Shown piece after piece: positions 33,429-45,300 of a DNA stretch of 64,000 bases. The DNA is from Dipteris shenzhenensis. Lineage: Eukaryota; Polypodiophyta; Polypodiopsida; Gleicheniales. The position numbers and the translations under genes were made by a program. A model generated the notes under the pieces. It worked only from the letters and a program-made list of their open reading frames with translations, searched no databases and was not told where the DNA came from. Location: the NCBI GenBank assembly GCA_047967505.1, contig CM106539.1; one strand, written 5' to 3'. Each line of letters opens with the position of its first letter. Within the stretch, counting starts at the first letter, position 1.

Positions 33429-33489
33429 AAATGATTACAATTGAGAGAATCAATTTGAGACATGATATTATGCATTTGCCTCAAAAGTA

Positions 33490-36000
33490 ATTAAATATCC
33501 AGAACTATCGACAGTGAAACTTCCACTAGGCTTGTAACTTCTAAGCTTTTCACGAGCCATCATGAGGTCCTGCTCATAAAGCTCCACGAAAGGAATACCC
33601 AAAGATAGGACAATGTCGACGTACGGGCCTCTGATATGAACGGGCACCTAGTTGCCTGCGCACTAAACAATATCTCCACTCAAGCAAGGAACCTGTCCAA
33701 TGACTTGAGGCCCCTTGCAAGTGAAGCACGATGGAGAGGATCTTGACTAACACGAACACCTCCGCATGACTCGCAAATAAACTCAAGCAAGTCCGCATTG
33801 ATGTTGATGAAGTGCATAACACCAAATACCTGTAATGAGATGAAGGTTAATATAATCCAATTCAGTAATCTGTCATGACTAAATTAAGATGCATGTGGGG
33901 AATTTACCTGCGTTCCATATCCTAGTCTTGCCACTTGGCTAACAAAAGCTTGTTTCAAGCCATCTTTGATTGAGCCATCGGGTAACTCCACCAAATTTGT
34001 GAAGCCAAAGATGCAAATTGTTCCTTTTGCTTTCAAGAAAGACACATTCTTGAGTACGTACATAACAACTCCTTCTTCATTAAACTCTTGTACTAGTTAG
34101 GTGAGGGTGCTTTTTTGTTCCAAAAGATAGCTATAACAAAAACAAGGAAACATTCACAAAGGTAGACAATTTTGTAGACCCAACAATGGTTCGTAATCAA
34201 TCAACAAGCTTTAATACTTGCTGCTGCTCTATCTTGGTCTCAAGGTCCATCTGCAACTATAATTTGATCTACCATACCTTCATCACTTGGAACCTTTATG
34301 ATGACAATTGCAATAGTTCCCAGAGCGTCTTGTTGTTTTTTTAATTGGAGAATTCTTCAAGAGGTTTTCCTTAGGGGGCCGACTTGGAGAAACAAGCAAC
34401 ATTAAATTTGGCTTTCGCGAGGGGGGAGATGATGTCTTCTCAACGTATGAGCATGCAGATATGGCTCTTACAAATTAAAAAACAAACAACCAATAGTTTT
34501 TTAAATTCTACTACATGGAAAAAGATGTCATGTCTAGGAAACAAAAGATGTAGTTTTTAAAATTCTACTACATAAAAAAAGATGTCATATCTAGGAAACA
34601 AAAGATGTTTCAATGCAAAAGAGGGAAGTGGTCCGAGAGTCTTTAATACCACAGTTTCTAATTTGATCTATTTGTAGAAGAGACGTTTAGGACAAGAGAG
34701 ACTCGGGAGAGACATTTACGACTGGCAAAGATGTTTAATCTATACACAAGAGAGACATTTAGGACTGGCAGAGACATTTAATCTATACGCATGATAGATA
34801 TTTAGGACTAGCAGAGACGCTACGCTCCTGCATGCAGAAGCTGAACAACAGCACCACTAATGGTAGAAGGCACATGAACAGCGCCGAACTCACTTTCCAA
34901 GGTGGTCTACAAACTATTTCTGCTTCATATTAGACAATGTATTCTTCTAAAGTGAAATTTGCATGGCTGAAAGCATCGTAACACTCTTCGTTCTCTATCT
35001 GACTCTCTCTATCTTTCTCATACACACAAACAATCTCTCTCACTCCTTGCCCTCGGCCTGTTGTTTTATGATGCAACTGTTGTTTGCAATATTAGAATTC
35101 GTCCACAGTGTATCAATCTCGTGAGGAATAGACGTAAGGAGAGGATAAGAGAAATGAAAGCCATTGATCCACGATATGGAAGTAGAAAAAATCGGTAATA
35201 TCTCCATAGGCAGTCGTCTAAAGCACAATCGCACAAAATAGTCCCACTACTATTACTTCGAACACAATCATAAACTCAACTGCATCATAACACACATCGT
35301 TCTTATTGTTTGATTCTCTCTACCTCTCTCATTTTCACAAACAATCTCGCACTTGTCTTAAGCACAACTGACAAAATAGTCTCACTGCATTCCTTCAAAC
35401 ACTTGCACTAACCCTCCCATAAACAGAAAGCTTGTTTCCCCACCTACGTGATGATGTCTCCAACACCAGACCCTCAATAGAAGAAAGGACGCACTTAGTC
35501 CTGTCGGAAGTCTCGCCATAAAGAACATCAAAGAAACTATTGCTAAAGAAAGGATTCATGCTGACAATAATTGGTGAAGTCTGCACCAGTTTCAACAATA
35601 GAGGCCGCTGAAATAACTTGAAGACGATTTAAACATTGAGAAGATCTCCAAAAGGATAGAAACGGTGAAAGGAAGAGTACCTTCAATGACGTTCTTCCCT
35701 TTCGTCTATTGTTGTGTGTCATCGACTATCGTCATTTTCATGGAAGGAGTCGTAAGAGAGGCTTGAAAATCCAGGCACGCATTCATTAGTCCTGCGAAAT
35801 GAGTACGTGTACAGTCAATGAGAATGATACACAATTGCAAATCGAAAGAAATGAAAGATGATTGAAGACAAGCAAAGATGGAAACCTTTAGCAAAGTTCC
35901 CACTGTTTTTTTCCATGCATTCAACGGAGACCTCCATATCTAGAATGCACAAAAGACTTGAAGTGGATTACCTTACCCTCCATGCATACTTATATAGCCA
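33490..36000 (-). pseudogene. Putative damaged multi-exon gene of unknown function
   Basis: On the minus strand a TATA-like CTATATAAG (about 35993) precedes an ATG with MEVSVECMEKNSGNFAK at about 35936-35885. Splice-like junctions follow: AAAG|GTTTCC to TTTCGCAG|GACTAATG (about 35885 to 35803), GAAG|GTACTC at about 35680, ACGCAG|GTAAAT (33907) and CATTACAG|GTATTT (33832). Open segments between them include IIVSMNPFFSNSFFDVLYGETSDRTKC (about 35460-35575), IIKVPSDEGMVDQIIVADG (about 34240-34300), EEGVVMYVLKNVSFLKAKGTICIFGFTNLVELPDGS (about 33960-34095) and a CxxC pair set CESCGG / CFTCKG near 33705-33785. Stops occur inside several segments. The last part ends TVDSSGYLITFEANA-stop near 33476. 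OB-fold or RPA-like character is only a guess. Confidence 0.4.
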
Positions 36001-36900
36001 CACCATGCACCGATAACAACGTCGCAGAGTCCGAGAGGCTGGAGATAAGAACAAAGTGGTCGAATACTACACAATCTCCAGTGACCACGCTTTGCAATTC
36101 GGTGCAATCAATTCTCATCAATTTTCATGCATTACAAGACTGCAAGAACTACCGATCTCAGTAAATTATAGAGAGCAGCGGCTCCGAATTGATGGAGCCT
36201 TTGGTTCAATCCGCAAATAGGGTCTCTTCATCAATGTATTTGGCAAGCTCCTCACCTTGGAGAGCCATGCAAGTCGCATGCAAAACACTAGGAAATCAAC
36301 GCACCTTCTCACAATGACTGCATGCAGCTGGCGCTCCCAAAAATGGCTGCTCTATGCAATAGAAATCCCAGACTTCATTCAACCATGCAGTCCTATTTCA
36401 AGCGTCGTAGTGAACATGCATGAGAATCATCGGCGAAAATACGAGAACAGGAGAGGTGGCGACCTGAAAACTTTAATTAACACTAATAAAAATCAGAACG
36501 TGCAACTAATGCTGTTAAGCCACCTATTATATGCTTTATTTGAATTTTCTGATGCAAATACTCAATTTCTGCTTTCCTAAAATCCCAAGGATGCTAAGGC
36601 TCCCCCCCCCCAACCCTCCCCAGGTAGGCCAAAAATGTCCATTTTCGTTTCTTCTTGAATCGCCTTCACTTAGACCTAGAGACGGCGGGCCAAAAAGGGA
36701 TGAGAATGAAAGTTCTAGCTTGAGATGGAGCTAAAATTAGAGCCATGGCAAATGAAAGCAACATGAAATTGAATAATAGGAGGGACCAAGAAACTCCCAA
36801 GTCAAAAGAGAAGGCTCATTGGTATTAGTAGTTCTGTGATTAGAGCAGTAAATACGAGGTTAGTGATACTGACAAGCAACATTTGTGAGCCTTCTTGGTT
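36001..36900. other. Intergenic sequence upstream of SEC62
   Basis: No gene recognised. It contains a poly-C run near 36602-36611. The SEC62 promoter should lie in its 3' part, but no clear TATA box was seen. Confidence 0.5.
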
Positions 36901-36916
36901 GCTCCCAGCTTTTCTT

Positions 36917-36919
36917 TCT

Positions 36920-36950
<31 letters not shown>

Positions 36951-36951
36951 T
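36917..36951 (+). repeat. (CT)n tract in the SEC62 5' leader
   Basis: A CT-rich microsatellite lies about 70-100 bases upstream of the chosen SEC62 start codon. CT-rich tracts are common in plant 5' UTRs and core promoters. Confidence 0.85.
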
Positions 36952-37020
36952 CTTCTCCGATCGCTCGATTGCTGCTGCTGGAGCTCCAAAATCACAGCTC
37001 TAGTGAATGATTCCTCTCGC

Positions 37021-39350
37021 ATGGCGAAGAAGAAACTCCCTGAACCAGTCCCTGCACACTCCGTTAAGGTTTTTTCCTTCCTCCTCTCCTTGCTTTTGTC
37101 GTTCCGCATCCTTTTTTTTGGCAAATGCCGCCTTTTCAGTTCCCCCCATTAGCATTCCCCTTCCATGGACGCTTCCAACCTCTCTTCTCAGTGACCACTC
37201 CTGCGGTCATCGTTCTTTGCTGCCGCATTTCTTCATGGCAGTCTCTTTTGGAACGATCTTATGTGCCAGCTTGTCAGGCCATAGCCAACCCTTGAAATTC
37301 CAAAATGCGGGATTAAAGGCTGTCTTGTATGCTTGGTGCAGAAACAGAAGAAAGAAGTTGATTCTGTGCAAACATTCGCAGAGAAGATACGGGATCACAA
37401 AGAATTGGAGTCACGATGGGCTGTTCTAGGAGATACAAGGGTCGAGTACTTCAGGGGAAAGGATTTTGCTACGTTGCTTGGGAAGCATGCAGAACTCACG
37501 AAACTACTCAATGCAGATCTTGTTTCCAGAGAATCCGAAGAGGACATCGGCAATCTTTTACTAAAGCGCAAATTAATAATTCGATGTGATCGAGTTGTGA
37601 AGACTCTCAGACCCGGGAAGAAAAAGCTTTCTAAATGGCCTGCACGGCTGGAATTGTTCCCTGTATGTCTCCAACACGATTAACAAGTGTGTTGTCTGGT
37701 TTTAATCAATGCATAAAGCAGGCAAGCTGAGAAGGTTTGCATATATGTAGTTTCTTTTGGTACTAATTTTAAGAACTTGTTTTCCAGGATCAAACATTTT
37801 CTGTAGACGACGCCTTTTTCGCCTGGACGTTTGAGAAGAGGCGACCTCTGTGGCAGACCGTGCTTTCTTTCTTAGTCCCGATTGTGACCTTGGCATGCTG
37901 CTTGTTTCCAGTTTTTCCCCACTGGTGCAAGTTGGTTGTCCTTTATGTATGCCTGGCTTTCCTCTCAGCAATTTTCAGTATTCTTTTCTGTAAGTTTTTG
38001 TCCTCGATGATCTCTCTTAGAAATCTTGCCCTTAGAATCTTGAAAGACGCACATTGAATCTCATATATAGACGTGAGCTCTTCTTGCTTATGCAGGGAAC
38101 TTTTCTCACTTAAATCTGAGCACTATGAAGTATGAAACTTCACGTGGTGTACAATACAGGCTATAATTCAGATTGGGCGGTTCTAGCACACTCTCTAGGC
38201 CCGCCCCTTTCTTTCAGGAAATTGCTAGGTACAAATTTTTTGTGTGATGATACACTTACCAAACTTGACTTAATACTACTGTGTAGCTTAGCTTGCTGAT
38301 CCACATAAGAATTAGCCATCGTGTGGGATGGAGAGTTTAGAACAGGTAAGTCTTTGGGGGCATTGTGTATTTGATGTATTTTTATACTATGGTCTACACC
38401 CACTGTTGGGCACTGATGACGTCAGTGGGGATGTCATAGTAGCTAGTCCCTGCTATGCATGATGGAGTTTATGGTTTTCAACCTTGTGAGTGACTATCAT
38501 GAGATTGAAACTGCACTATGTTGTGTTTTTAGAGGATGAGTTTGGGAATGTTCCTGGATTCATCTAGGTATATTGATGTGTCCACAACTTTAAGCCATCT
38601 TATGTCCATGTTTATGTACGCCAGGTCAGGCGGGGGTGTTGCACACATCTTCTGCGTGGTGGAGTGCCTGTTCCTGTAGGGTAGTGTAGCCCAGATATGG
38701 CCAGCTTTGGGCTGGGCTGGCCTAGTTGGTCGCTGGACCCTGCTGGTCAGCTTGGTTGGCCAGCTTTGAGTCAGGTCGACCAGTAGGTCAGACCAGGCCG
38801 TGTGGTTTGGAAGGCTTTTGAGAGTAGGCCAGACCAGGCCGTACTTTCATTGGAACAAGGCCATCAGTCCTGCCTCAAAGAAATGGTTATTGTAACGAAG
38901 GATATGAGTGAACCTGAATTCCTGGGACTTTCACATGGGTTTCAGTGCCAACACTTTTACGAAAGCATAAAACTGTGTATTTTTAACCAAAATATCAATT
39001 TTCCAATCTTGAATAAGGCATCATTTTGTCTAACAGTGTTCTTGTTCATGGTAGAAACTCTGGTTTGCACATGGAGGCTTGCTTGGGTAGGCAGAGATGA
39101 CGAGAGCCGAATTTCTCCTCTCTATGATGAGAAAAATTATTTAAGAGACGAGAATTGTAATTTGAGAACTGTCTGAAGATCATTCAATGAGCCGGCTTAT
39201 AAAGCAGCTGACCGACAAGACTCCAAAGAAGAATTTTAGATCCTTGGAAAGGTGCTGGTCAGTGCTTACCTGGTCTTTCTGAACCTTGGCAAGTTTTGTG
39301 GCTTCTTTCCGTGTTCTTTGCACTCATTCCCTAACGATCAAACCATGCTA

Positions 39351-39390
<40 letters not shown>

Positions 39391-42300
39391 GAGACGGAGT
39401 GTTTTCCGATGCTATCTTCACATGAGATTCTTTTGTTGTCCATGTTCCGGATCCTCGTGCATAACATCTACTTCTCTTCAACCTCAAAAGGACTTTGAGA
39501 TTCTGCCCAAATTGCCATCTAGTCAATATTGAAAGCTCACACCCAGACTCCGGATGTACCAAACTTGCTTGTTTCAGCTATTGAGCTGAGCCTAGTTCAG
39601 GATACAAAAGTGTAATAGGTACAAGCTGTTGCGCAGATGTGTGCTGCTTCTAGCCAACAATGACCACAGTGTTATCCAAATTCCGAATGCTAGCCAACAA
39701 TCATCCACTGTCTTTCCCCCTCTTCATAAGAACCTCACTACTCCATTTCGCGATGCTATTGAAAGTAACTACACTCTCCCACTCCCTATCTCCATACCCT
39801 CCATATGAAGCGTTACTTCTGAAGCCCTCTACACTGTCTCCCCTCTGTCTCTTTGCCCCGCTGAGATAATGACAACAGGCTTATGCGGACAACTTAGGCT
39901 GCTCAGGTCTTTGTAAACTGAAATGCCTAAAACAAGAACTGTGAAACGGCAGTAAATAGTCATCTATGCTTGTGACGTACATGCAATACAAGTAGCAGAT
40001 AAGCTTTTGGCAAGCGCTTCAAATTGTTGCACTGCACCTCTCGTAGAAAACACAATTTGCTAACAATGTGCAGTGGCAAAGGCACCATGAACGTTGTTGC
40101 GCAAGAAAAGCCACGCATCTCGTAGCATTCTTACATGCTTGATACGTTGCCTTCCACATGAACTATACTTAGCCATATGAGAGGTTGTCTTGCTTCATTG
40201 CGCCTTCCACATGAGTGGTTGTCTTCTTCGTTGCATCTCGTATCATTGTTACATTCTTCATCTTCATAGGAGGAGGAAGGATGGAGGTGATTCGCGACGA
40301 GTGTGGCCTGAGATTCTAACAGGAATTCCATCTGCAATGATGGATCGCAAATCTCCACAAGCCCTCCAGCTGCCAGCATCAGAAGCACAATCTTTGCCAA
40401 GTCCTTGATATGTTTCTTGTATGCTTGGCAAATGCCCATAAACATCTGAACCTGGTAGGCACCTCCCACTCTGCGATATCTTTCACCTTGGCACAAAGAC
40501 ACTCTTATCGATCAAAGGTTTGAAGATCTAAAGCATCATATGGTTGAAGGACATGGGTGCCCCTGTGAGACCGAAGGGCATCACCATGAACTCATGCTGG
40601 GCTTTCTCTGTGCGGAAGACCGTCTTCTTGATATCCGGCTCATGAATCTGGATTTGGTGGTACCCACTCTTCAGATCAATCTTTGAGAACATCTTGGCTT
40701 CGTTCAGGTGCTCCAATATCCTCAGCATGGGGAACTTGCTCTTGATGGTCAGCTTGTCCAGTGCGCAGTAATCCACACACATTTGAGCTGAGTTGTCTTT
40801 TTTCTTGATGAAAATGATCGGAGCTGCATACGGGGAATTACTGGGGTAGATGAAGCCACTACGTAAGAACAACTCTAACTATTGCTCAAGACCCTCCTCC
40901 ATCATTTTGCGGAGACGGTAAGGATGCTTGTTAGGAGGCAAGGGCTCAATACGATGATCCTCTGGCTGACTCTGTGGAAAGGTAGGAGGAAGGCTCCATG
41001 TGAGGAAAATGTCTTGGTACTGCTGAAGGAAAGCTTCCTGCTCGGGGGTCCTAGCTGAAACTTCTGTATTGGTCGCATTGACATAGACGATGTATGCCTC
41101 TCCTCCCTTTCGGATTTCAAGTGCCATATGGATTACGGAAATCAAAGGGTGAGGCAAAGTGTTCTTTAGCCAAGCGATGGACTTACCCTTGTGATCTGGA
41201 ATTTTCAGATCCAAACCCTGGTTTTGAAAGTCCGGACGAACTTTGAACTGGTGCCACCATCAGGCCCCCAAGATGATGTCCGCTGCTTGAGTTGGTGCTA
41301 CCTTGAAAGGACAGGTATCTGCCCATCCTCCTATCTTCAAAGTGGTTGCTGAGGCCACCTTGTTGCTCTCCTCCTGCTGTCCTATGAATGCCCCATTCAG
41401 GGCGAATTTAGTCAGAGTGGGTGAGAGTCAACCTGGTTCGCTGAGTGGATTTGGTAAAAATAGTGTCCTCGGAACTCCCTGAATATGTGAGAATAAGGAC
41501 TTTTTGGCCGCCCGTCTGGCCGTGGAACTGGAACATAGTGGGAAACTGTTGAGAGTTTCCGTCCTACTGATCTTCGATCTCCTCTATAACCACAGTGAAA
41601 GCTGTAGAAGAACCACTTGACATGGCTCCATTTGCCTGAAGCTTCTTAAATTGCGGGCAATCCTGCTTTATGTGCCCTTGCTCATGGCAAAAGAAGCAGC
41701 GGTTTTCTTTGGCATAGGTAGCTCGGGCTGTTGGGTCCAAGTACCCTCCATAGCCATTGTCGTCTTTTGCCGTCGAGGTTTTCTTCTGTTGCCCCGTGCC
41801 GTTGTTGTCTTTCACCGTCTAGATTTTCTTCTGTTGCCCCGTGCCGGACTTCTTCCCTCCATTAAGAGTGGTGGAATCCGGGGGCTTCTTACTGTTGACC
41901 TGCTTGGGTCCTTGACCCTTGTGCATGAGCTCAAAGTTCTGAGCAAGCTCGTATGCTCACTCATAGTCTCGTAGCCAAAAATTATGGATGTACCACTGAT
42001 GTCTAAACGCAGCCCATGAAGGAATTTGCTGAGCTTCTGATTGTCTTCCAACTGCAACTATACGAACACCTGAGTGAATTTCTTGGCATAATGTTTCACT
42101 GCCTCACTGTTGCCCTGGCATAGCTCATAGAACTGACTCTGGAGCGTGTCCAGGTACTGGGGTGGCAAGAACCATGATCAAAGATCTTTCATGAACTTCG
42201 TTCAACTGTAAAGAGGTGTATCCTTGTCTACATCATACTGGTCTTTCTGCCACTTAAGCCACCAGGTGACCGCCTTGCTTGTAAGGTGCATGGATGCACC

Positions 42301-45300
42301 GCTTGTTGTTCATAGGCATCTCTGATGCGAGTCCTTGGGTGCGAGGGAGTGTTCACGCTAGTACAAACAAAACAAAACAAAATAAAAAAAAGTAGGCATG
42401 TGGGCACTATCTACTAGTATAGTGGTAAAATGGGTGCTTTTAGATGCAAAGGAGAAAGCATAGATTTTTTTAGTGCATTGGGCTATGAAAGGTAATTTTA
42501 GCCTCGAAGGTAAAATCAGTCTCCATAACTAGGAATAGTTTCGGATGCATAAGTATTTTTAAATTCCTGCATGTCACACAGTGTGCATATGCGCCTCTCC
42601 ATGGGTAACCGCTCTGCTCGGCCGCTCTCGATACAAAGTCTGTGTGAAGAGACCCGGAACTGCCCCAGGGAGATCCTCAGCGAGTGGGGTAGGTGAATCT
42701 GCGTGTCCTGGTGGATCAATGAAACCCTCCGCTGTGATATATAAGAAGTGATCTTTGTAGAAGCCTAGCTTCACTGGAAGATCACTCGGGTCCAACCATG
42801 TCCGGAATGTGTGTAGCTGTAGTAGATCCTCACGGATAACCTGGTTGATCTCATGTGATAGGAGGGGAGAGAAAGGAGCATCCATGCTGTACTAGAAAGG
42901 GGGTAGTCTGTCCATGTGGAGCCCTAGTCCTACAAACATCTCTCTGTGCGTGCATACCAACACCTCTGATCTCTCCCTGCTGGAAGTGCCATAGAAGAGG
43001 ATAGTGCTAGCCATGGGATCTTGCTTTGCCCGGATGTGTAATCCCCATACTCCCTGACTCGGTACAGATATGTAATGACCTGAAATGCAGCATTTAGGTG
43101 TAATCGGGGTGACCCAAACTCCGCCCAAATGATCTGGCGAGGGATGGATGGCTTACCATGGATCATTCGTGATAACATGAGAACCTATAGCCGCTCCACC
43201 CTGGCCCACTCTGTATCTGACAAATTTGGCCCCCAACATGGGCTGCCATACATCCCTGCAGGGCGGACCAAGGAGTCAAAAAGCAACCCTTTGGTCCGTG
43301 GATCTTGAAAATGAGAGCGAAAGGACTATCTCTCAAGTCTAGCCAATGAAGCATATCCTCTGCTCAGGCGCGCCTGCATCGCGGGTCTCATGGTGAAGGT
43401 GGGTTCGGAAAAGATGACCCCCAGATAAGTGTATGATGAAACTACCTCAACAGGGGACCCCTCAAAAGTAAAATGCTCATTGCGCATTACGACTCGGGAT
43501 GTATTGAAGATCATAACCTTAGTTTTACGCAAGTTGACCTTCAAATCATGAGACTCACAAAAGGATTGTAGTGCGTCAAGGTGTCTTTGGAGCCCCTCTG
43601 TTGAGGACGACAAGAGAGCCACGTCATCTGCATAAAGTAATATCCAGATCAGCGTGCCCGTGAGAGAGCAACCTACCCCACCCTGTGCCTGCATCACTGT
43701 CTCGAGCTCATCGATGTAGAGACCAATCAAAGTAGGTGATAATGGGCACTCTTGTTTGACCCCGATAGTGCTCATGATCTCGTCTGTCCATCCAGATCTT
43801 GTCCGGACTCTGCTTGCAACTCGCTCATAAAGTGCCATGACAGCCCAAATGATCTCCTGGTCGTAACCCAGATCCTGCAGGCGTCGTAAGAGACGGGCTC
43901 GCGGAACGGTGTCAAATGCTTTGCGGAATTCCACAAAGCAACAGTAAACCCTTTGCTTCCGTGCCCTTGCCTCCTTGATCATACATCTGAGCACGAGAAT
44001 GTGGTCCATGGTCCCATCATCCCGCCTGAAACCGGCCTATCCCGTTGCTCTGAGTCCTCGACACTCCGCAAATCTGCTGACCTCAGAATCAAGTACTGAT
44101 GCATAAATCTTGGACATGACATGTCCAATCATGATGGTCCTGTAGTTCTCCGGGTTCATGGGATCCCCTGCCTTGTGGATGGGTGAGATAGTGTTGATGG
44201 TCCAGGTGCGTGGAAACCCCAAGCAAACGGCTTCATTAAAGGGCTTGGCTAAGATCGGGGCTAGGAGGTTAATCCCATATGCAATGAACTCAGTGTATAG
44301 TCCCTCGTGATCCTTCGCTCGGCCATCATGAAGTTTCATTACGGCATCCTTTACCCCCCCCCCCCCCCCTAGTGAAGAGGGTGTAGAATGTGGGCCGTGG
44401 CATATGTGATAGATTAGGGGCTGGCTGATTTGGGATATCATAGAGCATGCATGCATAATCAAACCACACCTGAGTGTCACTGAGTGGTGGGGGGACCATC
44501 CCTATAGAAATCTCCGCCAGAAGTCCTTAGAGTTGTTACTGAACAGAATGTTCAGTAGCTCCTCCTCGTTCTGACGCACGAAGTCAAGTTGTTTTTTGTT
44601 TCGAAACTGAGCTGACGGCATAAAGCCTTACACTCATCATGTAGTGGGCCTCTGAAGAGGGATTTATAACTGAATGTATGAATGCCCAAAGGGCTGAATA
44701 CAACTGTAAGAAGGGATGAAACCCTCACTAATAAAATGTAATGGGATGAAACCCTCACTACAAAACTGTAATCCTGGTTGCTGAGCTGAGGACTGAAGGC
44801 CCAGAAGTGGATCCAAGATGAGAAATGATGGACCAAGGGGCTGCCTTTTATAGGCCCCCTTGGGCCTGGAAATGGCCGACTCAGGCTGCTGCTGCACCGA
44901 CTGGAGGTTTGCTGCTGTAGTGACCTGCTGCTGGGCGTAAACCAAGGGGAAGTGAATGTTATGTCAACTATAATCATGGAATCCTATGATTTGGTTATGG
45001 TAAGGTGGAGAACCATAAGGGCTCGACAGTAACTAGCAAGGATGGATGTTAATGGACATGACCACAAGGTGGAGAACCATAAGGGATCGACAATAAATAT
45101 CAAGGAGGGATGTAATGGACATGGTCATAGGATGTTGAATGTCACATGTGTAAAGGGACTATGGTCTAGAGTTATCTCTTGGGGTACATATGAAGGTTCT
45201 AAAGGGGACTTTAAGGTAAGGGCTCAAAGGAAGGACACATGGCACCCAAGGGATGTCTCAAGTGGAGGCACTAGGTTCAGGGAGGGGTTCTAGAAAGAGA

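Larger units (their letters stand above)
27765..33430 (-). mobile_element. Helentron-like (Helitron-class) element with Rep, PIF1 helicase and endonuclease
   Basis: Read on the minus strand, this stretch is a rolling-circle transposon protein in several pieces. It starts with an unassigned ORF (32679-33428). A CxxC zinc-finger N-terminal region (31731-32690) and a Helitron_like_N Rep domain with H-x-H and a Y-x2-Y-x2-K motif (30418-31224) follow. Next come a PIF1-family helicase with Walker A, Walker B and the later helicase motifs (28620-29870), and an apurinic-like endonuclease domain (27778 to about 28420). Few lesions are present: in-frame stops near 30415, 29099 and 28877 and frame changes near 31740, 29738, 29580, 29465 and 28180. 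Terminal hairpin and end sequences were not identified, so the limits given are those of the coding part. Confidence 0.9.

Noticed and set aside
33115-33444. A 109-residue plus-strand frame
   Set aside because: Antisense to the 249-codon minus-strand ORF of the transposon; no motif of its own.
37007-37429. A 140-residue frame starting at ATG 37007
   Set aside because: It reads through the first SEC62 intron out of frame; splicing and Sec62 homology favour ATG 37021.
37860-38057. A 65-residue hydrophobic frame that could look like a small membrane protein
   Set aside because: It is SEC62 exon 3 read through its donor site into intron 3.
42360-42392. A-rich run as a possible LINE poly-A tail
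   Set aside because: The adjacent LINE is on the minus strand, so its tail should be T-rich on the plus strand here; orientation does not fit.
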